From positions 46,270-110,269 of the forward strand of contig JAGVKB010000046.1 of the NCBI GenBank assembly GCA_020050835.1: a DNA stretch of 64,000 nt, read 5' to 3'. The translations under genes and the position numbers were made by a program. Positions 27,698 through 37,356 of this stretch are shown here, in pieces. This DNA comes from Candidatus Obscuribacterales bacterium (lineage in GTDB: Bacteria > Cyanobacteriota > Vampirovibrionia > Obscuribacterales > Obscuribacteraceae). Under the pieces are notes generated by a model. The model was not told where the DNA came from. It did not search any database and was given only the letters and a program-made list of their open reading frames with translations. Within the stretch, counting starts at the first letter, position 1, and every line of letters starts with the position of its first letter.

Positions 27698-29746
27698 TTA
27701 GAACTTATCACCGAAGCCGACGGTAAAGCGTGGGGTCATCCTGCCGAGCAGGCTGCTGATCACCGGCAATCCGTAATCAAGCCTTACCAATCCGACCATC
27801 GGCACATTGACGCGCAAGCCGACGCCAACTGATGCGCCCACGCCTGCGCGCTGGAAGAAGCTGTTAATCAAGCTGTTGCCGCCGACCTGTCCGGCATCTA
27901 CGAACGCTACACCTTTTACGTTATTGAGGATCGGATTGACTATCTTGGCCATCGGATGGGATGCTTCTAGCTTGGGGAACGGCAGTTTGTGTCGCAATTC
28001 GGCAGAGGCCATGAGCATTGAGCTACCGCTGCCGAGATCTGAGAAAGTGCGATAGCCGCGGATGCCGTTCCAGCCGCCCAATCTATACATACCGAACTGT
28101 GGAACACCGCCGACAGCTTGTCCGGCTTGTACGTTCATCGCTAAAGTAGTTCCCTTTGTGACTGGGACATACTTGGTAACGCTGGCACCGACTTTGGCAA
28201 AAGTCGCACCGGCCAGCCCGATCGAAGGTCCGGCCGTCAGTCTGGCCAACGTTCCCTGGGTCGGATCCACCGGTCTGTTGCGGGTGTCGTAGTTAACAGA
28301 GGGACTGATTGTGAGGAAAGTACCGCCTTTCAGCTGCTTGTTGCGAATGCTTTGAGCGATCGCCTGGGCCGAAGCCTGATCGGTGGCTTGACCCATCTGA
28401 ATCGCACGCTCGCTCAGATAACCCATCAGTCCCTGGCCGTTAAAGACGTTGTTACCCAGTCCGCCGATATTGCCGACGCCGGCGAGCAGCGTCTGTTCGC
28501 CGGTCAATCCGAGTGTGGCATTGGTGTGGGCAGACAATGGCTTGGCGAATGTTACGCTGCCGCCGACCGTTCTTTGCATGGCTTGATCAACCATCATGCT
28601 GTTGTAGCTCTTGCCGAATCCGGACACAGACATCGACACGTCGCTGCCTTTCAAGTTTGGTTCATAGAAAGTTGCTTCGACGTTGAAGGTGCGTTTACTG
28701 GAGAGAAATTGACTGCCGCCGTTATTGATATTGTTCGTCAGGTTGTTGAACATGCCGGTACCCATCTGGGTGTTGAGCGACAACCCTTGTCCGCGTCCGC
28801 GGAAATTGGAATCTGAAAAGCTGAAGGAGCCGAACGGTCCGGCCATGGTATCAACTCCGCCGCCCATGCCGATTGTGCCTGTGCGCTTTTCGTCGACTTC
28901 CACCTTAAGCGTGTACTTGTCTGGATCATTAGGCGAAGGCACCAGGCTGCGCCTGATGTCCTGAAAGTATCCGTTGCCGTAGAGTTTACGTAAATCTTGA
29001 GTGAGCTGTCGTTCGTTGTAAACCGAGCCGGGCTTCATCTTGATCGATCGCTTGATAATAAAATCCTTGGTTTTCTTGTTGCCGATCACTTGAATGTTGT
29101 CGACGACGCCTTCATTGATTGTAAGGCTAATGCTGCCGTCGGGATCGTCTTTCACATCGGTGACTCTGGATAGCACGAAACCGCGATCGTGATAGGCTTG
29201 CTCAACTCTTTCGATCGCGCCTGAAAGTTGATTTAAGTTTTGTGGCTTGCCGAGCTGATCGGCAAATACTTTTGAGATCTCTTCAGTTGAAATTGCCTGA
29301 TTGCCGTGAAAGGAAAATTGCGTAACCGGTGCATTTTCTTGCACGCGGATCTTCAAGAGAACGCCGCTGCGGGTCAGCTCCGGAATTACCTGCAGATTGC
29401 GGTCGTCAAAATATCCCATGCTGTTGACCGCTTTTAAATCCTGCAGTACTTGATCGCGATCGAATTTGTCGCCGCGTCGAGTCTTAACGACGTGCAAGAT
29501 ATCTTCGGTCGGTACCAGGCGGTTTCCTTCGACGGTCACATCGTCTACTGTCAAATTGCGATCGACTTCGATCTCGCCTTTCTCAATCAACGGCGTGCCG
29601 CTGGTCTGAGCGTTGGCCTCCAGAGGAAACACAGCCGTCTCGATTGCTAATGTTTGCGACAGAAGCAAGATGACGAGCTGTATTGGTGCCAGGAGCTTGG
29701 AACTAAATTTCATCACTTCCGCAAATCTAGGTCGTGAGGTTGTCAT
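27698..29746 (-). CDS. bamA: Outer-membrane assembly factor BamA/Omp85
   Basis: BamA folds beta-barrel proteins into the outer membrane. A signal peptide is followed by three POTRA domains (approximately residues 67-137, 140-215 and 216-292 from this start), the number typical of cyanobacterial Omp85 and fewer than the five of proteobacteria. A 16-strand type barrel follows, with the conserved NGIRGYRTFS loop motif and a C-terminal Phe (FTVGFGDKF). I chose the ATG at 29746 because GGAGGAG lies nine bases upstream; ATG at 29767 would add seven residues and has poor spacing. In the usual order skp and lpxD follow, but here a 778-base gap intervenes. Confidence 0.95.
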   Translation of the reverse strand: MTTSRPRFAEVMKFSSKLLAPIQLVILLLSQTLAIETAVFPLEANAQTSGTPLIEKGEIEVDRNLTVDDVTVEGNRLVPTEDILHVVKTRRGDKFDRDQVLQDLKAVNSMGYFDDRNLQVIPELTRSGVLLKIRVQENAPVTQFSFHGNQAISTEEISKVFADQLGKPQNLNQLSGAIERVEQAYHDRGFVLSRVTDVKDDPDGSISLTINEGVVDNIQVIGNKKTKDFIIKRSIKMKPGSVYNERQLTQDLRKLYGNGYFQDIRRSLVPSPNDPDKYTLKVEVDEKRTGTIGMGGGVDTMAGPFGSFSFSDSNFRGRGQGLSLNTQMGTGMFNNLTNNINNGGSQFLSSKRTFNVEATFYEPNLKGSDVSMSVSGFGKSYNSMMVDQAMQRTVGGSVTFAKPLSAHTNATLGLTGEQTLLAGVGNIGGLGNNVFNGQGLMGYLSERAIQMGQATDQASAQAIAQSIRNKQLKGGTFLTISPSVNYDTRNRPVDPTQGTLARLTAGPSIGLAGATFAKVGASVTKYVPVTKGTTLAMNVQAGQAVGGVPQFGMYRLGGWNGIRGYRTFSDLGSGSSMLMASAELRHKLPFPKLEASHPMAKIVNPILNNVKGVAFVDAGQVGGNSLINSFFQRAGVGASVGVGLRVNVPMVGLVRLDYGLPVISSLLGRMTPRFTVGFGDKF

Positions 29747-29860
29747 TTTAGCATGCTCCTCCGACATTCCCTCTAATGAAGGAGTTTGTTCGATGTAAGA
29801 CAGCCTGTCTATGCGACGAGGAGCGAGGTGATTTGTTTCTTATTGACAACGAGGGTCACA

Positions 29861-29895
29861 AAATGAGAGCTCCGGCGACTGAGACCGGAGCTCTC
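29861..29895 (-). terminator. Terminator of the aldehyde dehydrogenase gene
   Basis: GAGAGCTCCGG (29865-29875) and CCGGAGCTCTC (29885-29895) form a perfect 11-base-pair stem with a nine-base loop. On the minus strand it is followed by ATTTT and lies 43 bases after the aldehyde dehydrogenase stop. Confidence 0.85.
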
Positions 29896-29938
29896 TTGAC
29901 TCTCCTCTGGAATTTGAACTTCTAACCGGATTCAACGA

Positions 29939-31441
29939 TTAAGGTTGAAACCAATTGACCGGTTGCGGATCGAGGTTGATGTTGATCTGCTTAAGCTCAG
30001 TATAGGCGTCCAATCCATACGTGCCGAGCTCTCGTCCCCAGCCGCTTTGCTTGTAGCCGCCCCAGGGGCATTCATTGTACGTATTGTGATATCCGTTGAC
30101 CCAGGTGATACCAGCTTTGATGGCCTTGACTACTCTGTGAGCGCGGCTGACATCGGAGGTGAACACCGCGCCGGCCAGCCCGAACTGTGTGCCATTGGCC
30201 AGCTCAATCGCCTCTTTCTCGTTGTCAAACTTCTGCACTACTACCACCTGGCCGAAGATCTCTTCTTGAACTATGCGCATCTCCGGTTTGACATTGGAAA
30301 AGATAGTTGGGTTTACGTAGAACCCGCCGGACAACGACTCTCCTTGCGGTTGATCGCCGCCTACTTCCAGCTTGGCGCCTTCGCTTTTACCAATCTCTAT
30401 GTATTCGAGAACCCGTTTGAGCTGTTGTGCGCTGACCAAGGGTCCCATCTCGGTGTCCGGCTCGATGCCGGGACCGACTTTAATCTTCTTGCTGCGTTCG
30501 ATCATCTTCTTGATGAACTGATCGTGGATTGATTTGTGAACAATCATGCGTGAGCCGGCTGAACAGACCTGTCCGGCGTTGCAGTAAATTGCGAAGAGGG
30601 CATAATCGACTGCCGTGTCGAGATTGAAGTCATCAAACACCACCATTGGTGACTTGCCGCCCAGCTCGAGCGTTACTTTCTTGAGATTGGTCAGGGCGGC
30701 GGCGGCGATCAATTTACCGGTTTTGACACTACCGGTGAAGGCAATCTTGTCGACCAGGATGCTTTCGGCGATCGGCTGACCAACCTTCGGTCCATCACCT
30801 AAAACTACGTTGACTACGCCTTCGGGCAGCTCCAGCTCGGCCAAGATTTCAGCCAATCTGATTACTGAAAGCGGAGTGTACTCGGATGGCTTGAGGATGC
30901 AGGTATTGCCTGCTGCCAGAGCCGGTGCCAGCTTCCAGGCTGCCATCAAGAGCGGATAGTTCCAGGGGATAATTTGACCGCAGACGCCGATCGGCTCTCT
31001 TACGATGCTCGTGACTGACGGTGCCGGCACGTCGACGGTTTGGCCGAGCGGTTTTGTGACCAGTCCGGCGTAGTAGCGAAAACAATTGGCTGCGTCTGCC
31101 ATGTCGTATTGTGTTTCACGCAGAGGCTTGCCCATATTGAGTGTTTCAATCTCGGCCAGTTCGCTGGCATTCTCGTCAATCTTGTCGGCAAGTTTAAAGA
31201 GGAATTGGGCGCGCTCGAGCGCTGTCAGGCGCGGCCAGGGACCATGGTCGAAAGCATTGCGTGCGGCTTTGACAGCCTTTTCCACCTGATCCGGACCGGC
31301 CTCTGCTACTTTGGCCAGCGGCTTGCCGTTGCCAGGGTTAAATAGTTGGCGCTCGGAGACGCCGTCTTCGAACTTTCCGTTGATCCAGAGCTGCCATTTA
31401 CGATCTACCTTGACGGTCGGTGCCGCGAGCGTTGGTGCCAT
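29939..31441 (-). CDS. NAD(P)-dependent aldehyde dehydrogenase
   Basis: An enzyme of the ALDH superfamily, which oxidises aldehydes to acids in the cytoplasm. The 500-residue length is standard. Motifs present are GQIIPWNYPLLM, the catalytic-Glu motif VTLELGGKSP, the Cys motif GQVCSAGSR, EEIFGQV and the C-terminal GGYKQSGWGRE. The overall pattern resembles betaine/phenylacetaldehyde-type ALDHs, but the substrate cannot be read from sequence alone. I chose the ATG at 31441 because GGAGG lies ten bases upstream; the longer TTG-started frame adds residues without homology. It is monocistronic with its own terminator. Confidence 0.93.
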   Translation of the reverse strand: MAPTLAAPTVKVDRKWQLWINGKFEDGVSERQLFNPGNGKPLAKVAEAGPDQVEKAVKAARNAFDHGPWPRLTALERAQFLFKLADKIDENASELAEIETLNMGKPLRETQYDMADAANCFRYYAGLVTKPLGQTVDVPAPSVTSIVREPIGVCGQIIPWNYPLLMAAWKLAPALAAGNTCILKPSEYTPLSVIRLAEILAELELPEGVVNVVLGDGPKVGQPIAESILVDKIAFTGSVKTGKLIAAAALTNLKKVTLELGGKSPMVVFDDFNLDTAVDYALFAIYCNAGQVCSAGSRMIVHKSIHDQFIKKMIERSKKIKVGPGIEPDTEMGPLVSAQQLKRVLEYIEIGKSEGAKLEVGGDQPQGESLSGGFYVNPTIFSNVKPEMRIVQEEIFGQVVVVQKFDNEKEAIELANGTQFGLAGAVFTSDVSRAHRVVKAIKAGITWVNGYHNTYNECPWGGYKQSGWGRELGTYGLDAYTELKQININLDPQPVNWFQP

Positions 31442-31626
31442 AGTCTGAAGTCCTCCCTTCCGCGTTGAAAAGTGCTTATCCGGCAAGCTTGGCGGCGAGC
31501 TGCTCGCCCGCGCCCGGCCCTACTGGCAGCTGTTCTTGAGTCAGGAATCATAGCATGTCGGAATTCTAATTTTTGCGATGAGCCTGGCTCTTGTTAGGGC
31601 ATATGGGAGAATGAGGAAAAACGGCG

Positions 31627-32379
31627 GTGCGTATGAACGTCCTTGGTAAGACCAGAAGCACTTTCAGAAAACGGTCGCTTCTTGCCTCAATATTCTTGCT
31701 GTTGTTAGGTGTCCTGGTCCACTTACTGCCGGTAGCTGCTACTCCGGCGGCGTTAGAGCAAGCAGTTACTATGTACAAGGGCCGGCGTTACAGCGAGGCT
31801 ATCGCTCAGTTTGATGCTTATGCTAAGCAGCCAGCAGCAGATCAAACAACCGCTCATTACTACATGGGCTTGTGCTATCAATGCCTGAATCAGGTTGGCA
31901 GGGCCCAATCCGAGTATCAGTGGGTTGTTGACAATGGTCGTGACCAGGCGTTGCGGGGCTATGCCCAGACTGCAATCGATCAATTGGCAGCGTATAAAGG
32001 GCGCCGCAGCTATCAAGGACTGGCTGTTGCGACCGGCGCGAAACCGCGGGCGGTTGCCGGAGCATCAAAGTCGAATCTGGCGCGCTATCCAACTCACGGT
32101 CGGCCGGTCGTACTGGACTTCTCAACTTCTTGGTGCGGCTGGTGCAAAAAGATGGAGCCGACAGTAGACGTTGCTCAATCAAGATTCTCTGGCCGGATTG
32201 AATTCCAGAAATTGGATGGAGATGATCCCGATAATCAAGAGTTGAAGTCGCGCTATGGCGTTACTGGCTATCCTTGTTTCATTCTGCTTGACTCTAAGGG
32301 GCAATTCGTCAATAAAGTCAGCGGCTACAAAGAGGAAGATGCGTTCGTGGCGCAGGTGGAACAACTGGTTGGGCGTTAA
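31627..32379 (+). CDS. Membrane-anchored or exported TPR-thioredoxin protein
   Basis: A 250-residue protein with a signal peptide or N-terminal anchor (about 16-38), a TPR-like region (about 40-125) and a thioredoxin domain (about 155-250). The redox motif is WCGWC (Cys170, Cys173) and the cis-proline region is GVTGYPCF. The arrangement resembles DsbD-C or thiol:disulfide interchange domains, so it probably reduces or oxidises disulfides outside the cytoplasm. The frame can start at GTG 31627 (GAGGA upstream) or ATG 31633. The tmk gene follows 18 bases later and is likely cotranscribed. Confidence 0.86.
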   Translation: MRMNVLGKTRSTFRKRSLLASIFLLLLGVLVHLLPVAATPAALEQAVTMYKGRRYSEAIAQFDAYAKQPAADQTTAHYYMGLCYQCLNQVGRAQSEYQWVVDNGRDQALRGYAQTAIDQLAAYKGRRSYQGLAVATGAKPRAVAGASKSNLARYPTHGRPVVLDFSTSWCGWCKKMEPTVDVAQSRFSGRIEFQKLDGDDPDNQELKSRYGVTGYPCFILLDSKGQFVNKVSGYKEEDAFVAQVEQLVGR

Positions 32380-32397
32380 GCTAGAATTGCTTCGGTC

Positions 32398-33051
32398 ATG
32401 AATTTAAAATATCCAGGAAAGTTTGTCACCCTTGAAGGACCGGAAGGGGCCGGTAAGACGACGCAGCTCAAGCTGTTGTCGAAGCAGCTCGAATCGATCG
32501 GTTGCAAGCATATAGTGACAAGAGATCCGGGCGGGACCGCATTCGGAAGGCAGGTGCGGCGCATCCTGCTTAATCCTGAGACCAAGCTCTGCTCGTTGGC
32601 AGAGCTCCTGTTATATGAAGCGGACCGGGCTCAGCACATAGACGAGATCATCGTGCCGGCATTGATGGACGGCGTTCTGGTGCTTTGCGATCGCTATATC
32701 GATTCCACCCTTGCTTATCAAGGGTATGCGCGGGGAATAGACTTCGACTTGATCGGCGAGCTTAATGAAATAGCCACCGGCGGCTTGCTGCCGGAGCTTA
32801 CGATTCTCTTCGATATCGAAAGTGAATCAGGTCTGGCCAGGCTTCACCCCAGTGGTCATGACAGGCTCGAGCGGGAGGCCATCTCCTTTCACCACAAGGT
32901 AAGGCAGGGTTATCTCGAGCTCGCCGAGCGCGACCCGGAGCGCTGGCGTATCCTGGATTCGGCTCGGGCGATGAGTGTGGTGCAAGAGGACTTGCGCCGC
33001 ATTCTCCATGATAAATTCTCTCTGCCCGGTCTTTTGGAGAGGGTAGTCTGA
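32398..33051 (+). CDS. tmk: Thymidylate kinase
   Basis: Tmk phosphorylates dTMP to dTDP for DNA synthesis. The 217-residue protein has the P-loop EGPEGAGKTTQ, the DPGGTAFG dTMP-binding segment, and the DR motif in CDRYIDSTLAYQGYARG. The lid region is present in the last third. A short reverse gene follows convergently. The upstream gene is the TPR-thioredoxin gene, an association with no obvious functional link. Confidence 0.96.
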   Translation: MNLKYPGKFVTLEGPEGAGKTTQLKLLSKQLESIGCKHIVTRDPGGTAFGRQVRRILLNPETKLCSLAELLLYEADRAQHIDEIIVPALMDGVLVLCDRYIDSTLAYQGYARGIDFDLIGELNEIATGGLLPELTILFDIESESGLARLHPSGHDRLEREAISFHHKVRQGYLELAERDPERWRILDSARAMSVVQEDLRRILHDKFSLPGLLERVV

Positions 33052-33078
33052 CTGTTCGACTGATTATGCTGTTTGCGC

Positions 33079-33741
33079 TTAGCGCTTTATGCTGCGAGTT
33101 ATCTCGAGCCCCAGGTCGTTAACTTTGCTGCGAATGTCCGCTTCGTCATTGGCGTTTAAGGCGCCGTCGCCTTCCTGTCGACAGCCTTGCTCGATCTTCA
33201 TCAAATCAGACAATCTGAGCACCAAGTGATTGTATGAGCCCTCGGAGAGCGAGTTCTTTTGTTTGGATTCTTCCAAGTATTTCTTCATGTCGGCGAATAT
33301 AGTAGGTAGAGGTGGATCGGCCGGTTTGTTCGAGCCTTCTTGCATGTAAATGACAGTAGTAGATGGCCAATAGCCGACAGCCGGTTGTTGGCACCAGGGA
33401 TAGTAATAGCCTGAAGGGGACTTCCAAAAATTCAGCTGAGCGCCACCAAGCTTGATACCGAAGCCGCCACCAGCAACCGGTACCGGTGCCGGCAGGACGT
33501 AACCGGGCTGGACTGGATAGCCGCTATAAGCTGGATAAGCCGGTGCGTTAGGGTAGGCATTGTAGTAACCGGGCGTGCTGCCCCAGTATGAGCGTGGTGC
33601 CGGATAAGAGTTGTTAGTCGATGGATAGGGCATCGGCATTCCGGCATATTGATTAGGATTGCGATAGGGCTGTTGCGCGTTGGCGCAGCCGGTCCAGGTG
33701 AGAAAGCATAAGACAGGCAATACCTTTATGGACAACCGCAT
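33079..33741 (-). CDS. Exported Tyr/Pro-rich protein of unknown function
   Basis: A 220-residue protein with an N-terminal signal sequence ending in LTWTGCANAQ. The Cys could be a lipoprotein anchor but the lipobox is imperfect. Residues 25-90 are very rich in Tyr, Pro, Asn and Gly, a composition seen in surface or matrix proteins. The second half (about 135-220) is a predicted helical region with conserved-looking LVLRLSDLMKIEQG. The kinase gene ends 31 bases upstream on the same strand, suggesting one transcript. I know of no family match. Confidence 0.7.
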   Translation of the reverse strand: MRLSIKVLPVLCFLTWTGCANAQQPYRNPNQYAGMPMPYPSTNNSYPAPRSYWGSTPGYYNAYPNAPAYPAYSGYPVQPGYVLPAPVPVAGGGFGIKLGGAQLNFWKSPSGYYYPWCQQPAVGYWPSTTVIYMQEGSNKPADPPLPTIFADMKKYLEESKQKNSLSEGSYNHLVLRLSDLMKIEQGCRQEGDGALNANDEADIRSKVNDLGLEITRSIKR

Positions 33742-33772
33742 ACGTTTTGCTCCGGTTCGTGATTTGACACGT

Positions 33773-35407
33773 TCAATCTCTATCCGGTATGACGGTCATT
33801 TTGGCCGAATCGCTAATTGGTTTGACATTCTTTCCCTGGAAAAAGGCCTTAACCGTCCAGTCATATGACCGTCCCAGTTTATCGTATGTTCCTTCGATCG
33901 CCAGATCCAGTCGACCTTGTGCTTTCTCGATGCTGCCGCCGATATCGTATGAGAGGATCATCGGGCTGGTCTGGACAATCTTTCCGCTCAAGTTATGTTC
34001 GCCGTATGGTGTTTTCACCAGCCCGTTCAAAGTCTCAGCTTTCTCGGAGAGCAGCATCTCCATCGAGGAGAAGCGCAGCATGCGAGTAAGAGTTGGGCTG
34101 AGCACATTGTCGTTGAAAAGCTGATGATCGAATTCGGCCGTGAAGCGGCCGGTCAGCTCGGTCGGTTTGGACAGATAAGCATAGACGGCCCAGGAGAGAA
34201 CAGCGCCTAACACTAGCCACAGAACAAGCCGGCGATTGTGAGGGTCGGAAACGAAGGCCAGCGGATGTCCCGATCTTGCCTTGTCCAGGCTGTGGTAAGG
34301 CAGCCACTTCCCTGTGTTGTCTTGACCGCACTTTAAGCAGAATTTGAAATTACCACCGCTGGCGACTGTCTTACAGTGCGGGCAGACGCGCTTGATCGGA
34401 TCGACCACCATGCCGTATGGTGTTGGCGTGTTGACGGTCGCACCGGCCGTCGTCGGTTCCTTTAGAATCGGTTTGGCGTTTCGCTGCGGCTTCTCGACCG
34501 CTTTGCGCAGGCTGGTTATAAATTCCTGTACGGTAGTCGGTCTTTCCCAGGGATTCTTATTGAGCGCGCGCATGGTGGCTTCGCTCAGCTTCTCCGGGAT
34601 ATTGAGGTCCATCCTGACGCGATGCGGCATTTCGGGTGTCTGATTGAGGTGACCCACTACTATTTCGGCGGTATTGCGTGAAGCAAACGGTGGCTTGCCG
34701 GTGAGCATTTCGTACATTATGCAGCCCAGGCTGTAGATATCAGAACGTGCATCCGCTTTGCGTCCGCGCAGCTGCTCGGGCGACATGTACATCGGAGTGC
34801 CGAGGATTGCGCCGGTATGGGTGAGCGTAGCTTGGGCGACGCTGCCGACCTCCTCATTTTCCGGTTCGAGTTTGGCAATGCCGAAATCGCAGACTTTAAC
34901 CCAGTCTTCAACGCCCTGATGCGTAGTAAGCATGATGTTATCCGGTTTGAGATCGCGGTGAATGATGCCCATTGAATGAGCTTCCTGAATGGCGGCACAA
35001 ACCTGATCCATGATGTCGAGCGCCTTGTTATGGTTCAAGCCGTTGCTCTTTTGAATTCGCTTAGCCAGAGTCTCGCCGGCCAGGTATTCAATAATCATGA
35101 ATGGTCTTTCGCTTTGATCGATGCCCCATTCCCAGATGTGAATAGCATGAGGATGATCGAGCTTGGTGGTGGTTTGCGCCTCACGAATGAATCGTCTTAC
35201 CAGCTCTTCATCGCGAGTTTTTTGCGCATGCAGCAATTTAATCGCCACATACTGTTTGGTCTGGAGATTCTCTGCTTTGTAGACTGTGCTGACGCCGCCT
35301 TTTCCGATCACATTCAGGACTCGAAAGTTGTTCCAGAAAATTTCGCCCGGTTTAAGACCGAGCGGGTCGCTCGACACCGAAGGTGGATTGGGCGGCTTTT
35401 CAGTCAT
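33773..35407 (-). CDS. Transmembrane Ser/Thr protein kinase with zinc ribbon
   Basis: A 544-residue Hanks-type kinase. The kinase domain covers about 27-300 with the glycine loop GKGGVSTVY (35-43), Lys57 in VAIK, HRDLKPDN (150-157), DFG (174-176) and MSPEQLRG (208-215). A zinc ribbon follows (C342, C345, C357, C360), then one membrane helix (393-412) and an extracytoplasmic domain of about 130 residues that I do not recognise. The domain order suggests signal input from outside or envelope-located regulation. It is followed closely by the Tyr/Pro-rich exported protein, a possible substrate or partner. Confidence 0.93.
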   Translation of the reverse strand: MTEKPPNPPSVSSDPLGLKPGEIFWNNFRVLNVIGKGGVSTVYKAENLQTKQYVAIKLLHAQKTRDEELVRRFIREAQTTTKLDHPHAIHIWEWGIDQSERPFMIIEYLAGETLAKRIQKSNGLNHNKALDIMDQVCAAIQEAHSMGIIHRDLKPDNIMLTTHQGVEDWVKVCDFGIAKLEPENEEVGSVAQATLTHTGAILGTPMYMSPEQLRGRKADARSDIYSLGCIMYEMLTGKPPFASRNTAEIVVGHLNQTPEMPHRVRMDLNIPEKLSEATMRALNKNPWERPTTVQEFITSLRKAVEKPQRNAKPILKEPTTAGATVNTPTPYGMVVDPIKRVCPHCKTVASGGNFKFCLKCGQDNTGKWLPYHSLDKARSGHPLAFVSDPHNRRLVLWLVLGAVLSWAVYAYLSKPTELTGRFTAEFDHQLFNDNVLSPTLTRMLRFSSMEMLLSEKAETLNGLVKTPYGEHNLSGKIVQTSPMILSYDIGGSIEKAQGRLDLAIEGTYDKLGRSYDWTVKAFFQGKNVKPISDSAKMTVIPDRD

Positions 35408-35525
35408 CTAAGCGAAACCTGGGCGCCAATTACACAGCCATACTCAGGACTTTGCCCCAGTAAAGCTATTTCTAATTATAAGCGGATTAAATTTGACTGA
35501 CAGCGGCTGTGAGTGGACTCAGGTT

Positions 35526-35894
35526 TTAAGAGAACCACTCGAAGTTCATCTCCTCGGCCGAAAGATGCAAACTTATCAGACCCCAGAAAACTACGAAGCC
35601 CAGCGAAGAAAATTGGAAGACGCCAACTGCTGGCAAGTGTCCGGACGTTATCAGCGCTATCAATCCAGGTAAAAGCAGAGCAGCACAAAACATTGCCAGC
35701 TTGGCCGATACAGCCATCAATGGCTTGCCGAAGCGTTGGCGGCGTTGACTCAAGATCAATCCTACCAATCCTACCGTTAATGCTACAGCCAGTCCGTGCA
35801 GAGCGGCATCGAACAGGGCATGGCAAAACAGCGCCGTACAGGCCTGGCCGATTGCGGACACAGTGGCGTTTAGATCGAATTTTTCCGCTCCCAT
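35526..35894 (-). CDS. Small integral membrane protein of unknown function
   Basis: A 122-residue hydrophobic protein with about three membrane helices (roughly 30-50, 60-80, 90-112) and no other motif that I recognise. It lies between the kinase gene and the TPR gene on the same strand, separated from each by about 100 bases. Confidence 0.6.
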   Translation of the reverse strand: MGAEKFDLNATVSAIGQACTALFCHALFDAALHGLAVALTVGLVGLILSQRRQRFGKPLMAVSAKLAMFCAALLLPGLIALITSGHLPAVGVFQFSSLGFVVFWGLISLHLSAEEMNFEWFS

Positions 35895-35994
35895 CTGTAC
35901 TTCCTGCCTGTTGTCTGTCGGTGGTTAGACTAATGATTAATAGTTAGTCGCCGATATCATAGCTCACGCAGCGTTTCGCTACCTTCACTTTGTT

Positions 35995-37260
35995 TCAGGA
36001 CTGGCTCTTGGTCCATTTATAAGCAGAGCCTCCGCGTGATTGATTGAGATTCTTGCGTGCCTCGAGCAGTCCTGGCTTTAGCTTGAGAGCCTGCTGAAAC
36101 TCAGCCACCGCTTCGCCTTTTTTCTTTAGATGCATGAGCGCCAACCCAAGATTATTATGGGCAGGCGCCTCGGACGGAGCATATTTAAGGGACTGGCGGT
36201 AGGCGTCGGCTGACTGTTCGAACAGCCCTCCTTGATAGAGGGCGTTGCCCAGATTGAAATGCACCTCCCAGTAGTCCGGTTTGAGCGCTAATGTCTGGCG
36301 CCAGACGCTAATCGCCTGATCGTAATCGTGCTGACTGTAAAGCGTTATACCCAGAGAGTTTCGCGCTTCTGGAAAGTTGGGATCAAGGTCAAGCGCCTTT
36401 TCCAGGTTGGCTCGCGCCTGGTTGAAGTGCCCGCTCCTCAAGTCAAGCCATCCCAACAGATTCAAGGCCTCCGAGTTTTCAGGCGTACGACTGAGCACTG
36501 CATTTACGGTTCGGCGAGAGAGCGCCAGTTGATTCATCTCCTTTTGAACCTTGGCTACTCTCAACCCGATTACTGACTGGTCGTCGCCGGTTCTGGCTGC
36601 TGCTTTGTATTCAATCAACGCTGACTCCGGCTGGTGCATAGCTGCTAGCAGATCGCCCAGGTCTCGATGGCAAAGAGCCTTATCCGGCTGAATTTTGAGA
36701 GCGGACTGGTAGGCATTGACTGCTCCTGACAGGTCGCCTTGGTGAAAAAGCGCGTGTCCGAGGTTGGACTGAGCGCTGGCCAGTTCTGGCTCGTAAAGCA
36801 ACGCCTGATAGAAGCAGATGACAGCTTCCTTGAAGTCGCCCTGGGCCAGGTAGGCTGCGCCGAGGTTGTTGTGGAGCTGCCCATTGTGGGGTCTAAGCGC
36901 GACGGCCTTTTGATACTCTTCGACCGCCTGGTCGACTTGCCCCTGTCGTTTCAAGCAAACAGCCAGATTGTTGCGAGCAGGGATGTTGGTCGGCTCTCGC
37001 TTGAGCACCTCCCTTAACTGTTTGATCGCTTCGTCCGTGAAGCCTTGCTCTGCTGATTCAAGCGCCATCTCCAAAATCTCGCGGGCGCTGTGTGTGCTGA
37101 AACTCCTCGGATTTGGAATCGAGGCGATAGCCGTCGGTTCGACCAGTTGCCAGTCGGGTTGTTTTTGGGCAGAGCCGGTGCTGCCTGCGCCAACGATACC
37201 GGCTGCCAGAGCGGCAGATAATGCCAGTACTTTCTTGTTCACGCGGTATTTTATCGACAT
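35995..37260 (-). CDS. Exported TPR-repeat protein
   Basis: A 421-residue protein made almost wholly of tetratricopeptide repeats, about ten units with the usual pattern (AxNNLGxALxxxGxxxxAxxxYxxAL). I chose the ATG at 37260 because a compact signal peptide (MSIKYRVNKKVLALSAALAA, cleaved near GSAQ) begins there; the longer frame would overlap the divergent gene at 37357. No strong ribosome binding site is seen. TPR arrays bind partner proteins; here the location is probably periplasmic. No partner is indicated. Confidence 0.8.
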   Translation of the reverse strand: MSIKYRVNKKVLALSAALAAGIVGAGSTGSAQKQPDWQLVEPTAIASIPNPRSFSTHSAREILEMALESAEQGFTDEAIKQLREVLKREPTNIPARNNLAVCLKRQGQVDQAVEEYQKAVALRPHNGQLHNNLGAAYLAQGDFKEAVICFYQALLYEPELASAQSNLGHALFHQGDLSGAVNAYQSALKIQPDKALCHRDLGDLLAAMHQPESALIEYKAAARTGDDQSVIGLRVAKVQKEMNQLALSRRTVNAVLSRTPENSEALNLLGWLDLRSGHFNQARANLEKALDLDPNFPEARNSLGITLYSQHDYDQAISVWRQTLALKPDYWEVHFNLGNALYQGGLFEQSADAYRQSLKYAPSEAPAHNNLGLALMHLKKKGEAVAEFQQALKLKPGLLEARKNLNQSRGGSAYKWTKSQS

Positions 37261-37356
37261 TGGCGGTAGGCAGGTAGTCCGAATAGTCATGATGATCTTA
37301 CAATTACCTGGATATCCGGCAACTATACATCCGTTGTGCTGCCTCTTTAGAAAGAC

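Noticed and set aside
29945..30532. Plus-strand 195-codon frame
   Set aside because: Antisense shadow of the aldehyde dehydrogenase gene.
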